DNA from: Bacteroidales bacterium
GTDB lineage: Bacteria; Bacteroidota; Bacteroidia; Bacteroidales; UBA932
Reading direction: 5' to 3'
DNA length: 63,431 bases
Assembly (NCBI GenBank): GCA_017961015.1
Contig: JAGCYC010000025.1
Coordinates: 1 to 63,431, forward strand
A program made the translations under genes and the position numbers. The notes under the pieces were generated by a model. The model did no database searches, was not told the DNA's origin, and saw nothing but the letters and a program-made list of their open reading frames with translations. This document shows positions 44,148 to 53,206 of the stretch, piece by piece; position 1 is the first letter of the stretch, and the number at the start of each line of letters is the position of its first letter.

Positions 44148-45734
44148 TCAATCGTTTAGCCGGTGCAAAGCCTCCTGCAGGGTGCTGTCCACCGGAAGAT
44201 AATACTTGTAAAAGGCGTTCTCGCCAAGCTTTGAATAGCGCGCCACCAGCGCATACAGCTGAGGGACCAGATAGGGAGCCGTAACATCCCATTCGGCTTC
44301 GGTGCAGCGTATGCCCTCCACTTCCCTGGCATAGGCGGGGAAATCCACTTTGACGTTAAGCTTCTTCAGGAAGGCGTCCATCCGGGGATAGCTGTCTATG
44401 GAACGGAGAGTGGCGCCATAGCGGTCGAACACCCGTGAGGCATAGCGCATCTGCACTGCCTTGCGGTTGCACTCAATGTAAAAGTCACTGGCCCGGGTGG
44501 TGTCCAAAGGCACGAACACATCCGGCATAATTCCGCCGCCGCCATATACGGGACGGCCGCTCCGGGTATAGTGGACGTCCGAGCGGTCCAGCTTTATGCT
44601 GTCGGCCGAAAAGACCTCGCCGCCCAGATAGCGCTTGTAAATGTCGTAACCGTAGTCCTTGGAGCCGTAGGGCTTCTGGATGCAGCGGCCGCTGGGAGTA
44701 TAGTAGCGGGCCACGGTAAGCCTGATACCGGAGCCGTCGCTCATATCAAACTCTTCCTGTACCAAACCCTTGCCGAAGGAGCGCCGGCCTATGACCGTAC
44801 CCCTGTCGTTATCCTGTATGGCCCCGGAGAAGATTTCGCTGGCCGATGCCGAATTCTCGCTTATCAGTACGCTAAGCCCCATATCCTGGAACAGGCCTCT
44901 GCCATCGGCCCGGAAGACCTCCCTCTTGCGGTGAAGGCCTTCCATATACACTATGGTATCGCCCTTGGCAAGGTAGTCGTTGCAGAGCAGCAGGGCCTGG
45001 TCAAGATAGCCGCCGCTGTTGTCGCGGAGGTCCATAACAAGCCGGCTCATACCCTCTTCCTTAAGGGCCGATGCAGCATCCCTGCATTCCTTGAATGTGG
45101 TTCTGGAGAACTTGGAAAGGCGGATGTAGCCAACGCTGTCGCTGAGCATAAAGGCCGCGTCCACACTGTGGAGCGGAATCTTTCCGCGTGTCATCTCGAA
45201 GGGGATCACCTCACGGCCGCGTCCCACGGTCACCACCACTTTAGTGCCCGCAGGCCCCTTGATGTGCCGTACCATAGAGTCCTGGGGGAATTTGACGCCG
45301 GCAATTACCACGCTGTCCACCTTGAGCATACGGTCCCCGACCAGCATTCCGGCTTTTTCGGCGGGGCCTCCGGGGATAACCTCCAGCACTACGGCCGTGT
45401 CGTTGGGAACGTTGAACTGTATGCCGATGCCGTCAAAATTGCCGGCAAGCTGTTCCTGGGAATCGGAAAGCTGACGGGGCGGAAGATACAGGGAATGGGG
45501 ATCCAGGGTGGCCAGGGCGGCCGTTACTGCTGCGTCGGTCATTTCCGGACGGGAGAGAGTGTCCACATAATTGTGCTCCACCATATCCAGGATAAGGTTG
45601 AGCTTATTCCAATCCCTTTCCCTTACCTGATGAAGGCGGCGCTTCTCCCCAATGCGGACCACGCTGAGGGCCACAAGGGCCCCTATCACCCCCGCCACAA
45701 GCAGCTGAAGATATTTAGCCCAGCGTGAACTCAT
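44148..45734 (-). CDS. S41 C-terminal processing peptidase (CtpA/Prc-like)
   Basis: A periplasmic serine protease anchored by one N-terminal helix (about residues 8-26). A PDZ domain spans about 95-175, with the carboxylate-binding segment IGIQFNV. The catalytic Ser-Lys-Gln set is S297 in ENSASASEIF, K322 and Q326 in SFGKGLVQ, with the spacing of CtpB and Prc. Length of 528 residues is typical for Bacteroidetes members. It starts inside the stop of the deaminase gene (ATGA overlap) and precedes dnaX by 7 bp. Such proteases trim or degrade envelope proteins from their C-termini. Confidence 0.93.
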   Translation of the reverse strand: MSSRWAKYLQLLVAGVIGALVALSVVRIGEKRRLHQVRERDWNKLNLILDMVEHNYVDTLSRPEMTDAAVTAALATLDPHSLYLPPRQLSDSQEQLAGNFDGIGIQFNVPNDTAVVLEVIPGGPAEKAGMLVGDRMLKVDSVVIAGVKFPQDSMVRHIKGPAGTKVVVTVGRGREVIPFEMTRGKIPLHSVDAAFMLSDSVGYIRLSKFSRTTFKECRDAASALKEEGMSRLVMDLRDNSGGYLDQALLLCNDYLAKGDTIVYMEGLHRKREVFRADGRGLFQDMGLSVLISENSASASEIFSGAIQDNDRGTVIGRRSFGKGLVQEEFDMSDGSGIRLTVARYYTPSGRCIQKPYGSKDYGYDIYKRYLGGEVFSADSIKLDRSDVHYTRSGRPVYGGGGIMPDVFVPLDTTRASDFYIECNRKAVQMRYASRVFDRYGATLRSIDSYPRMDAFLKKLNVKVDFPAYAREVEGIRCTEAEWDVTAPYLVPQLYALVARYSKLGENAFYKYYLPVDSTLQEALHRLND

Positions 45735-46132
45735 TGAGCCTGAACAACTTCTATTCCCGCACGTTTAAGGAGGTCCACTCCGTCGGTAAGACGGTACTGG
45801 TCACGGTAAACGACCCGCTGGATTCCGGCCTGGATAATGAGCTTGGCGCATTCCAGACAAGGCGAGGCGGTAACATACAGAGTAGCGCCCTTCGAGCTGT
45901 TGCCCGACTGGGCCACCTTGGAAATGGCATTGGCCTCGGCGTGCAGGACATAGGGCTTGGTGACCCCGTTCTCATCCTCGCACACATTCTCGAAGCCGGA
46001 AGGAGTTCCGTTGTATCCGTCGGAAATGATCATCCTGTCCTTTACAAGCAGGGCCCCCACCTTCCTGCGCTTGCAGTAGGAGTTCTGGGACCAGACTTCG
46101 GCCATTTCAAGGTAACGCTCGTCAAATTTCAT
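45731..46132 (-). CDS. dCMP deaminase-family zinc enzyme
   Basis: A 133-residue cytidine/deoxycytidylate deaminase (ComEB-like). Zinc is bound by H64 with the proton-shuttling E66 (HAEANAI) and by C92 and C95 (PCLECAK). The likely reaction is dCMP to dUMP, feeding thymidylate synthesis. Start and stop codons overlap with the neighbours on both sides, so it is tightly coupled to the acyl-CoA ligase and the S41 protease, although no shared pathway is obvious. Confidence 0.92.
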   Translation of the reverse strand: MKFDERYLEMAEVWSQNSYCKRRKVGALLVKDRMIISDGYNGTPSGFENVCEDENGVTKPYVLHAEANAISKVAQSGNSSKGATLYVTASPCLECAKLIIQAGIQRVVYRDQYRLTDGVDLLKRAGIEVVQAQ

Positions 46133-47781
46133 CGCTGGTACAGATAACGCTTGATGCTCTTCTTGGGAGTACGCTCGAAATCTTCGGGCATAAGCTCGAT
46201 CTTCTTGATCTGGGCGTAGTTGGGAAGCTCGTGGTTGATGGCGGGGAGCATATCGGCTATCCTCTTGCGGAGGGCGGCCCTGGGCATACCGTCCAGCTCT
46301 CCCTGATGCCAGTCGGGATAGATGAGGGCGGTGAGTCCGCCGTTATCCTCCACGACCAGGGAATCCACCACGTAGGTGAAGTTGTTTATCACGGCCTCAA
46401 GTTCCTCCGGATAGATATTCTGGCCGGAAGGACCCAGCACCATACACTTGGAACGGCCGCGCAGGAACAGGTAGCCGTCGGTGTCGATCACACCCATATC
46501 TCCGGTCTTGAACCAGCCGTCCTCGGTGAAGGAACTGCGGGTGGCTTCCTCGTTCTTGTAATAGCCGAGGCACACGTTGGGGCCCTTAACCTGAACTTCG
46601 CCGGGTATCTTGAGCGGATCCGGGGAATCGATGCGTATGCTCATATTCATCGCAGCACGTCCGGCCGATCCTACCTTCACCTTGTCCCAGTGGGCATAGC
46701 CGATGATAGGTGCGCACTCGGTCATACCGTAACCCACGGTATAGTGGAAGCCTATCTTGTGAAGGAACTTCTCCACCTCGGGGTTGAAGGCGGCGCCGCC
46801 AAGGATCACTTCCTCGAACTTTCCGCCGAAGCTGTTGGTGAGCTCCGTGCAGAAGCGCTTGGCTATGACCTTGTCCAGCACCGGGATGCGCATATAGTAC
46901 TTGTTCTTGTCTATGATGGGCTTGAGCTTGCTCTTGTACACCTTCTCTATCACCAGGGGCACTGCGATGATGATGTCGGGATGAATCTCGGAGAAGGCCT
47001 GCATAATGATCTTTGGACTGGGCACGCGGCTCAGGAAATGGACGTGCATTCCGATGGTCATCTCGAAGAGGAACTCGAACATCATACCGTACATGTGGGC
47101 GGTAGGAAGCATCGAAACCACGTTCATTCCGGCCTTCAGCATAGGGCAGGCATCCTTGGCGGCGAACTCGATATTGGAGTACAGAGCCCTGTAAGGCAGC
47201 ATCACACCCTTGGAGAAGCCGGAGGTACCGGAGGTGTAGTTTATGATGGCCAGTTCCTCGGAACTGTCCTCGTAGTAATTGAGGTCCGTGCTCTCGAAAT
47301 TGTTGGGATAGCGGCTGCCGAAAGTCTCGTTGAGGTGCTCCCTCACATCGGCCAGTTCCTGGGTGGCGGCATACAGGAACTTGAAGGTGCTTATCTGGAC
47401 CACCACGGCAAGGTCCGGCATCTCGTCGGGGCTCAGGCCCTCCCAGATTACCTCGTCCACGAAGAGGACGCGGGCGCCACTGTGGTTTACCAGATAGTGG
47501 ATGTTGCCGGGCTTGAATTCGTGCAGGATGGGCACTGCCACGGCGCCGTAAGTTATGGCCGCCAGGAAACTCACGCCCCAGTTGGCCTGGTTGCGGGAGC
47601 AGATGGCCACTTTGTCGCCTTTTTCCAGGCCGCACTGCTCGAAGGCTATGTGCAGCTTGGCTATCCTTCTGGCGACATCCCGGTAGGCCAGCGTCATACC
47701 CTGGTAATTGGTAAGCGCCGGACGGTCCCAGTTTTTGACGAAACTCTCCTGAAGGAGTTTGTTTACGGATTGGAATTGCAT
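46129..47781 (-). CDS. AMP-forming long-chain acyl-CoA synthetase-like ligase
   Basis: A 550-residue adenylating enzyme of the ANL superfamily. The P-loop-like motif A5 is INYTSGTSGFSKGVM (about 177-191). Later come GYGMTECAP and the hinge region with WFKTGDMGVID. A C-terminal lysine for adenylate formation is plausible in ERTPKKSIKR. The overall pattern fits the FAA1/FadD branch that activates fatty acids, but a specialised carboxylate substrate cannot be excluded. It follows the anchored unknown protein by 12 bp and overlaps the deaminase start. Confidence 0.9.
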   Translation of the reverse strand: MQFQSVNKLLQESFVKNWDRPALTNYQGMTLAYRDVARRIAKLHIAFEQCGLEKGDKVAICSRNQANWGVSFLAAITYGAVAVPILHEFKPGNIHYLVNHSGARVLFVDEVIWEGLSPDEMPDLAVVVQISTFKFLYAATQELADVREHLNETFGSRYPNNFESTDLNYYEDSSEELAIINYTSGTSGFSKGVMLPYRALYSNIEFAAKDACPMLKAGMNVVSMLPTAHMYGMMFEFLFEMTIGMHVHFLSRVPSPKIIMQAFSEIHPDIIIAVPLVIEKVYKSKLKPIIDKNKYYMRIPVLDKVIAKRFCTELTNSFGGKFEEVILGGAAFNPEVEKFLHKIGFHYTVGYGMTECAPIIGYAHWDKVKVGSAGRAAMNMSIRIDSPDPLKIPGEVQVKGPNVCLGYYKNEEATRSSFTEDGWFKTGDMGVIDTDGYLFLRGRSKCMVLGPSGQNIYPEELEAVINNFTYVVDSLVVEDNGGLTALIYPDWHQGELDGMPRAALRKRIADMLPAINHELPNYAQIKKIELMPEDFERTPKKSIKRYLYQR

Positions 47782-47793
47782 ATCAGGTAGGTT

Positions 47794-49929
47794 TTAGTTC
47801 AGTTTTATTTCCCTGGAGCGGCCGTCGTAGCACATTACGGTAACTCCGCGGGAGCTTGGAGTGAGGGGCGAATCGGCCTGGATCATCTTGGGACCCTGGG
47901 GCTGGGCAAGCGGCTGCCCGCCTTCGAAGGGATAGATGAGGGTCTGGACCGAGGTGCGCACCGCCCAGAAGCGTTTTTCGTTAAATTCTATCAGTTCCGG
48001 CAGCGATTTCACCGTTTCGGGGGCCGATATCCCCTTCCAGCCTTCCGGCTTCGCGCCGTGAAGGTTGTAACGCTCCAGGGTGTTGTCCTTGTGCAGGACC
48101 ATCACCGTGTAGCCGCCGGCGCCGGTGAAATCGTAGGCCGACGGACCCAGGAGAACAGGCTTGCCCAGCTCTACGGGGAAGCCGTTCACCCAGTGGCCAA
48201 GGCGGTCAAGCAGCCACAGCTTGGAGCCGGCCGCAAAGAGGAACTGTATCTTTCCGTTGTTGTAATAGTCTATGCTCTGTACCGCTCCGCAGAGTTTTTC
48301 CTTGAACGGGATGCCCCAGACGCCCTTGCCGTTCTCGTCGTTCAGGCAAAGTGCGAGGTGCTGGTTCTGGTACAGGTAATTGGTTGCGCCGGTAGCGCTG
48401 TTCTTCACAGGGAAAAGACCCGTGGGCACCACCACCGTGGTATCCCTCTCCAGGACCTGGACGCGGGTACCCTTGGCGTTGCGTTTCTCCAGGCGGAGCT
48501 GCATCCGGGGGAAAGTGCCGGAAAGGTCCAGCGAGGCAAAAGCCGCGGCATAGCCGCTCCCCTTCACCCAGGCCGATATGGCCGATGCAGGATCTTCCGA
48601 AAGGATTTCGGCGGGGAGTTTGGAGTCGTCCGTCAGGGAGCCGTAGGCCACCCAGCCCTGGGGCGTGGGAAGCGATGCGTCCGAGAAGCGGTCCTTTAGG
48701 GTGGTTTCCCTAAGCTTCCGGTCGCTCAGGGCCTGAAGGGTGGGAAGGTCGCCGAAAGCGCTCCACCTGCCGTCCAGCTGGACGCAGAGGGTATCGCAGA
48801 CGGCAAAATGTTCTCCGAGTATAAGTCCCAGTGTGCCGGCATCCGGGTTGGGGCCCACGGGCCCCAGCTTATTGTCCTTTGCCGAACGCAGCAGCAGGGC
48901 CTCGTGGGAGACTCCGTCGTCCGTGCAGAAGACTGCCTTCACAATTTCGCGCGGCTGCATCTGGCGGAACCATTCTCCCGGCGAATGCGGCGCACCGCCG
49001 CGGGAATTCAGGGCTTTGTCGAAACGCTGCTTCGAGCCGAGTCCGTCCTGGTACTTCCGGCTGTTCTCCAGGAAGGCGTCGGGATCCGGCACCGGTATGC
49101 TGATGACACGGGTTACGAAATACGGCAGGACTTCCGGGAATAAGGCCTGGGCGGCCTCTGTCCCCGAGAAAGCAGCGAAGAAACTGGCCGCAGCCTCTCC
49201 GGGAAGGCTTTCCCCGTCGATGACTATATGGTCCTTGCCCGAATCGGAGACAGTCCAGCTGCTCCAGGGGCTGATTGCTTTCACGAATGAAGTCTTGCGG
49301 CGTGTGGACGGACTGCCGAAGATCTGAAGGACTTTGGCAGCGTGGGAATGCGATACGAAGACCTGCACCGGACCGTGGGCCCTGGAGACAAGTTTGAGCG
49401 GGCCCTCTCCCGAAAGGATGGAAAGGCCCTCGTCCAGATGCCGCTGGGAAGACTGGATGAAGGTTTCGGAGCGCGAGGCCAGGAGGAAGCCTTCATAGAC
49501 CTCGCTCTTGAGCCCGGCCTTTTCGGCCGCTTCCCGGTATGAAGCAAGGGTGGTGGAATCGGCCTGGCCGATCTCAGTTATGACCAGAGGGACAAGCGAG
49601 CCGCTGTTGTGCAGCGACAGGGCGCTGCGGAGGCGCGAAACCTCACGCATATACTGCAGCACCTGGGGCTGACCGGGAGTGAGGAATGCAGCCGCGAGAC
49701 CGGATGAATCGGCTATGGTACGGGCTGCGGCCCTGCTTCCGTCGAATACCGCTACCGCCACAGCATCGGAGGGAACGGCGCGGAGCACATTCCACTGGGC
49801 ACCCGGATCCTTGACCGGGCGGCCGCCCTTGTCCGGGACACCGCTGTAGAGCCTGCTCACCGCAAAAACGATGAGGGCGATAAGGAGCGCAAGTGCCGAA
49901 ACTGCGACTATTGTGGAACGTTTACCCAT
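47794..49929 (-). CDS. Membrane-anchored protein of unknown function, DUF3352-like
   Basis: A 711-residue protein with one N-terminal membrane helix (about 6-26) and a large exported part. The first half (AVPSDAVAVAVFDGSRAA...) recalls DUF3352-type proteins. The last third is rich in short beta strands with aromatic and NG turns (YYNNGKIQFLFAAGSKLWLLDRLG), suggesting a beta-propeller-like domain. I do not know its function. The start at the ATG 49929 is preferred to a TTG 9 nt upstream, since that TTG is part of the -7 element TAACTTTG. First gene of the operon that includes dnaX and lptB, and divergent from the HprK cassette across 89 bp. Confidence 0.7.
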   Translation of the reverse strand: MGKRSTIVAVSALALLIALIVFAVSRLYSGVPDKGGRPVKDPGAQWNVLRAVPSDAVAVAVFDGSRAAARTIADSSGLAAAFLTPGQPQVLQYMREVSRLRSALSLHNSGSLVPLVITEIGQADSTTLASYREAAEKAGLKSEVYEGFLLASRSETFIQSSQRHLDEGLSILSGEGPLKLVSRAHGPVQVFVSHSHAAKVLQIFGSPSTRRKTSFVKAISPWSSWTVSDSGKDHIVIDGESLPGEAAASFFAAFSGTEAAQALFPEVLPYFVTRVISIPVPDPDAFLENSRKYQDGLGSKQRFDKALNSRGGAPHSPGEWFRQMQPREIVKAVFCTDDGVSHEALLLRSAKDNKLGPVGPNPDAGTLGLILGEHFAVCDTLCVQLDGRWSAFGDLPTLQALSDRKLRETTLKDRFSDASLPTPQGWVAYGSLTDDSKLPAEILSEDPASAISAWVKGSGYAAAFASLDLSGTFPRMQLRLEKRNAKGTRVQVLERDTTVVVPTGLFPVKNSATGATNYLYQNQHLALCLNDENGKGVWGIPFKEKLCGAVQSIDYYNNGKIQFLFAAGSKLWLLDRLGHWVNGFPVELGKPVLLGPSAYDFTGAGGYTVMVLHKDNTLERYNLHGAKPEGWKGISAPETVKSLPELIEFNEKRFWAVRTSVQTLIYPFEGGQPLAQPQGPKMIQADSPLTPSSRGVTVMCYDGRSREIKLN

Positions 49930-49935
49930 ATTATG

Positions 49936-50014
49936 CAAAGTTAGCTATTTTTTCCGTAATTCAATAGTTTATTCCGAAGGAATCATTAGCAAAAGCTTTT
50001 TTTCACTATCTTTG
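49936..50014. promoter_or_regulatory. Divergent promoters of the dnaX operon and the HprK cassette
   Basis: Minus-strand -7 TAACTTTG (49936-49943) is 6 nt before the ATG at 49929; plus-strand -7 TATCTTTG (50007-50014) is only 4 nt before the GTG at 50019. Both predict leaderless transcripts. Confidence 0.6.
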
Positions 50015-50018
50015 TGCT

Positions 50019-50921
50019 GTGAAAACCTTTGCTTACCGTGTGGCCGGGCTCGTTTTTACCGTAGAGTATCCGGATTTTTCCGTCCTGCCGGAACGGATGG
50101 ACAACCTGCATCCCTTCGTCACCGAAGCTCTTCCGGAGAGTCCGCTTTTCTCAGTCAGGCTTTCCGAAAGTCCCCTTCCCTCAGGAACGGAGCGTCTGTT
50201 CCTCACCGAGGACGGGGAAGGCTTTCCCGAGATAGGTATTTTTGCAGCTCCGGACGGAGCCCACATCTTCCGCACCGCCATAGAGCCGGGTCAGCCGGTC
50301 GCCTGTGAAATGCTGGTTTCCAAGGACTTCCGCAGCGGAACCGTGCATCTTACGGGAGTGGACGACTGCTTTGGCCTGAACAACTGCCTTATGCTGCTTT
50401 TCGCCTTTGCCGGCGCAGCCGAGGGAGTGCTTGAAATGCACGCTTCGGTGATAATGAACGGAGGCTACGGCTATCTGTTCCTCGGACGCAGCGGTACCGG
50501 AAAGAGCACACACAGCCGCCTTTGGCTCAAGCACATTTCCGGCTCGGAACTGCTCAATGACGACAATCCCATCCTGAGGCTCCTGCCGGACGGTTCCGTA
50601 AGGGTTTTCGGCTCACCGTGGAGCGGCAAGACACCCTGCTACAAAGCCAAGGATGTACCCGTGGGCGCAGTGGTTCGGCTGGAGCAGGCACCGTATAATA
50701 AAATCGCCCGCCTGAGTCCTCTGGAGGCCTATGCGTCGCTGATGGGATCGGCCTCTTCCTTCCGGCCCTTCAGGGCCCTTGCCGATGCCTGGCACGAGAC
50801 CCTCAACGCGATGGTCCCCCAGGTACCCTGCTTCAAGCTGGAATGCCTGCCCGACAGGGAGGCGGCCCTGCTCTGCCACCAAAACGTAAAGCGCGATGCC
50901 CAGGCTGGTGATACCCACTGA
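50019..50921 (+). CDS. HprK-like (PEPCK-fold) kinase of the PqqD cassette
   Basis: A 300-residue protein whose C-terminal half has the HPr-kinase/PEPCK P-loop fold: MHASVI (140-145), Walker A GRSGTGKST (156-164), the acidic pair in LLNDDNPIL (178-186) and FGSPWSGKT (197-205). The N-terminal half is beta-rich and does not resemble the HPr-kinase N-domain. Proteins of this kind occur as tailoring kinases in lasso-peptide loci and as companions of PqqD-like proteins. HPr phosphorylation is unlikely here. Start is GTG, directly behind the -7 element. The following gene overlaps its end by 26 bp. Role in a peptide pathway is inference. Confidence 0.8.
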   Translation: MKTFAYRVAGLVFTVEYPDFSVLPERMDNLHPFVTEALPESPLFSVRLSESPLPSGTERLFLTEDGEGFPEIGIFAAPDGAHIFRTAIEPGQPVACEMLVSKDFRSGTVHLTGVDDCFGLNNCLMLLFAFAGAAEGVLEMHASVIMNGGYGYLFLGRSGTGKSTHSRLWLKHISGSELLNDDNPILRLLPDGSVRVFGSPWSGKTPCYKAKDVPVGAVVRLEQAPYNKIARLSPLEAYASLMGSASSFRPFRALADAWHETLNAMVPQVPCFKLECLPDREAALLCHQNVKRDAQAGDTH

Positions 50922-51327
50922 GACCTTTATGGAGGAGGTCCGCAGTCTGCTCTCTCAGGGCAAGGAGGTGAGCTTCACCCCCAAGGGCTACAGTATGCTC
51001 CCCCTTCTGAGGACCGACCGCGACAGCGTGATACTCAAAAAGTTGCCCGGGGCCGAGGTGGGAGACATAATCCTGGTCCGGACAGAAGGGCGTTACGTGC
51101 TTCACCGCCTCATAAGTATGGAGGGAGATAAGCTTGTCCTTCAGGGCGACGGCAACCTTCAGGGCACCGAGACCTGCGGCCCTGACGACGTGCTGGGGAC
51201 CGTAATCAGGATAAAGCGCGGCAGGCTTGGTTTCAAGCCCGGGAACGGGCGCTTCTGGAGGGGGCTTCCCTACATTGTCCGCCGCGTTATCCTGGCAATA
51301 TACAGAAGACTATACAAGACACTATGA
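50896..51327 (+). CDS. S24/S26-family peptidase with Ser-His dyad
   Basis: A 143-residue signal-peptidase-like domain. The nucleophile is S33 in KGYSMLPLL and the general base appears to be H70 in GRYVLHRLI, as in SipW- and ER-type signal peptidases, not the lysine of bacterial LepB. There is no N-terminal membrane anchor; a basic amphipathic C-terminus (YIVRRVILAIYRRLY) could bind membrane. I keep the start at 50896, overlapping the kinase, because the segment VIPTETFMEEV fits the family's N-terminus; an ATG at 50929 is the alternative. It overlaps the PqqD-like gene as ATGA. Likely removes a leader or signal from an unidentified substrate. Confidence 0.82.
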   Translation: MPRLVIPTETFMEEVRSLLSQGKEVSFTPKGYSMLPLLRTDRDSVILKKLPGAEVGDIILVRTEGRYVLHRLISMEGDKLVLQGDGNLQGTETCGPDDVLGTVIRIKRGRLGFKPGNGRFWRGLPYIVRRVILAIYRRLYKTL

Positions 51328-51590
51328 GAATAAAAGACGGATTTGTACTGCGCCAGATAATCGGCCAGTATGTGGTGGTTGGAGAAGGCCTCTCCCAGGT
51401 CAACTTCAACAAGATGCTGTCGCTCAATGAGTCGGCCGCATACCTTTGGAAAGAACTTCAGGGCAAGGACTTCAGCGTAGAAGATGTCACCGCCCTTCTG
51501 CTGGACCGCTATGAGGTGGCGGAAGAGCTCGCATCCAAGGACGCCGCAGCCCTCTGTGAGAGCTGGCAAAAAGCCGGAGTACTGGAATGA
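51324..51590 (+). CDS. PqqD-like RiPP recognition element protein
   Basis: An 88-residue stand-alone PqqD-family protein. It has the beta-hairpin (FVLRQIIGQYVVVG), the LNESAAYLWKELQG helix typical of PqqD, and the second helical pair (VEDVTALLLDRYEVAEE). PqqD folds bind leader peptides of ribosomally made, modified peptides and hand them to modifying enzymes. Both ends overlap neighbours (ATGA). No radical-SAM enzyme, cyclase or precursor gene lies next to it, so its client is unknown; candidates would have to be encoded elsewhere. Confidence 0.85.
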   Translation: MRIKDGFVLRQIIGQYVVVGEGLSQVNFNKMLSLNESAAYLWKELQGKDFSVEDVTALLLDRYEVAEELASKDAAALCESWQKAGVLE

Positions 51591-53206
51591 AAACCCTGGG
51601 AGCCTGCCTGAAGGCGCTTTCGCGTATGGCCCGTCCCCAATGGTGGCGGCTATGCGTGAGCATTGCCGTCGGAGCGCTGAGGATAGCCGCTTCGATGGGC
51701 TTTGTGATGGCCAGCAAACATCTGGTGGACATAGCGACCGGGGTTGACGGCTCCCCCATCGGCCCTGCTATCGGCCTCTTCCTCGGAATACTGGCCGTAC
51801 AGCTTGGCTGCGTCATCTTCTCCTCCTGGTGGACTTCCTATATAACGGTAAAGGCCCAGAACGGGCTCAGGCGCAGCTGTTTCGCCCACGTGATGCGCTC
51901 ACGCTGGGAAGGCCGCGAACCCTTCCTGAGCGGGGACACCGTGAACCGCCTGGAAGAGGATATAAGGGTAATTGCCGATCTGCTCTGCGACCGCATTCCC
52001 GGGCTAGTGATAACCCTGCTGCAGCTGCTCTGTGCATCGGCCTATCTGATGATACTGGCGCCCAACCTGCTGTGGGTGCTCATCATCCTTATGGCAGCTG
52101 CGGTGCTTGGCTCCAGGATGTTTTTCAGGCAGCTCCGCCGCCTTATGGCAGTTATCCGCCAGAGGGAGAGCGAACTGCAGCAACTTATGCAGGAAAGCCT
52201 GCTCCACCGTGTCCTGGTGCTCACCCTCACCGGAGTGGAAAGGGTCCTTACACGCTTTGGATGGATACAGGCCGATATCGAGGGCAACGTGCGCAAACGC
52301 CTTAACTACAATGCAGTAGCACGCGGACTTATGTTCCTGGGCTTCCAGGCCGGACACGCGGCAGCCTTCCTCTGGGGAGTCTTCGGCATTATGGCCGGAA
52401 CCGTAACTTACGGTACGATGACGGCCTTCCTGCAGCTGGTAGGACAGGTCCAGAGGCCGATAGCCGAATTCGGCCGGCAGGTCCCCGCCTTCATAAACGC
52501 AATGACCTCCATCGAGCGCATAATGGAACTGGAAGAACTCCAGGAAGAGCCCGCCCAGGCCCCTCTCAAACTTGAGGACGCCCCCGAAATAGTGCTCGAA
52601 AACGTAAGCTACAGCTATCCCGGGGCCGATGTTCCCGTGCTGGATCACTTCTCCTGCAGTTTCCCCGCCGGAAAGATGAGCGTGGTGGCCGGCCCCACCG
52701 GGGCTGGAAAGAGCACCCTCGTGCGCCTTATACTCGGCCTGCTGAATCCCGGCGAAGGCCGCGTCCTGGTGGGCGGGCACGAGGCATCGGCAGCCCTCCG
52801 CTGCAATTTCATGTACCTGCCGCAGGGCAATTCGCTCCTGAGCGGGACCATACGCGACAACCTTATGATGGCCGATCCCGAAGCCACCGACGAGCAGATG
52901 TTCGAGGCCCTGGACAGCGCCATGGCGGGCTTCGTCCGCGAGCTTCCCGACGGGCTGGACAGCGTATGCGGTGAGATTGGCAGCGGCCTGAGCGAAGGCC
53001 AGTGCCAGAGGATAGCGGTAGCACGTGCCCTTCTGCGCAGCGGCGGCGTACTCATTCTGGACGAGGCCACGTCGGCCCTTGACAGCGACACCGAGAAGGC
53101 GCTGCTGGAAAAGTTAAACGCCCGCTTCCGCGGGCGCAAAACCATTGTGTTCATATCGCACCGGGAAGCTGTGATAGACAGCGCCGATGCCGTTGTGAGA
53201 GTCTGA
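51587..53206 (+). CDS. ABC exporter (fused permease-ATPase)
   Basis: A 539-residue half-transporter with about six helices (residues 20-300) and one nucleotide-binding domain: Walker A GPTGAGKST (369-377), Q-loop LPQGNSLLSG (411-420), signature LSEGQ (468-472, in place of LSGGQ) and Walker B VLILDEATSAL (488-498). It has no N-terminal C39 peptidase domain, so leader removal would fall to the S24/S26 protein. It is the last gene of the cassette. Its stop abuts that of the convergent ROK kinase. Export of a small peptide or lipid-like product is inferred from the context. Confidence 0.9.
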   Translation: MKTLGACLKALSRMARPQWWRLCVSIAVGALRIAASMGFVMASKHLVDIATGVDGSPIGPAIGLFLGILAVQLGCVIFSSWWTSYITVKAQNGLRRSCFAHVMRSRWEGREPFLSGDTVNRLEEDIRVIADLLCDRIPGLVITLLQLLCASAYLMILAPNLLWVLIILMAAAVLGSRMFFRQLRRLMAVIRQRESELQQLMQESLLHRVLVLTLTGVERVLTRFGWIQADIEGNVRKRLNYNAVARGLMFLGFQAGHAAAFLWGVFGIMAGTVTYGTMTAFLQLVGQVQRPIAEFGRQVPAFINAMTSIERIMELEELQEEPAQAPLKLEDAPEIVLENVSYSYPGADVPVLDHFSCSFPAGKMSVVAGPTGAGKSTLVRLILGLLNPGEGRVLVGGHEASAALRCNFMYLPQGNSLLSGTIRDNLMMADPEATDEQMFEALDSAMAGFVRELPDGLDSVCGEIGSGLSEGQCQRIAVARALLRSGGVLILDEATSALDSDTEKALLEKLNARFRGRKTIVFISHREAVIDSADAVVRV

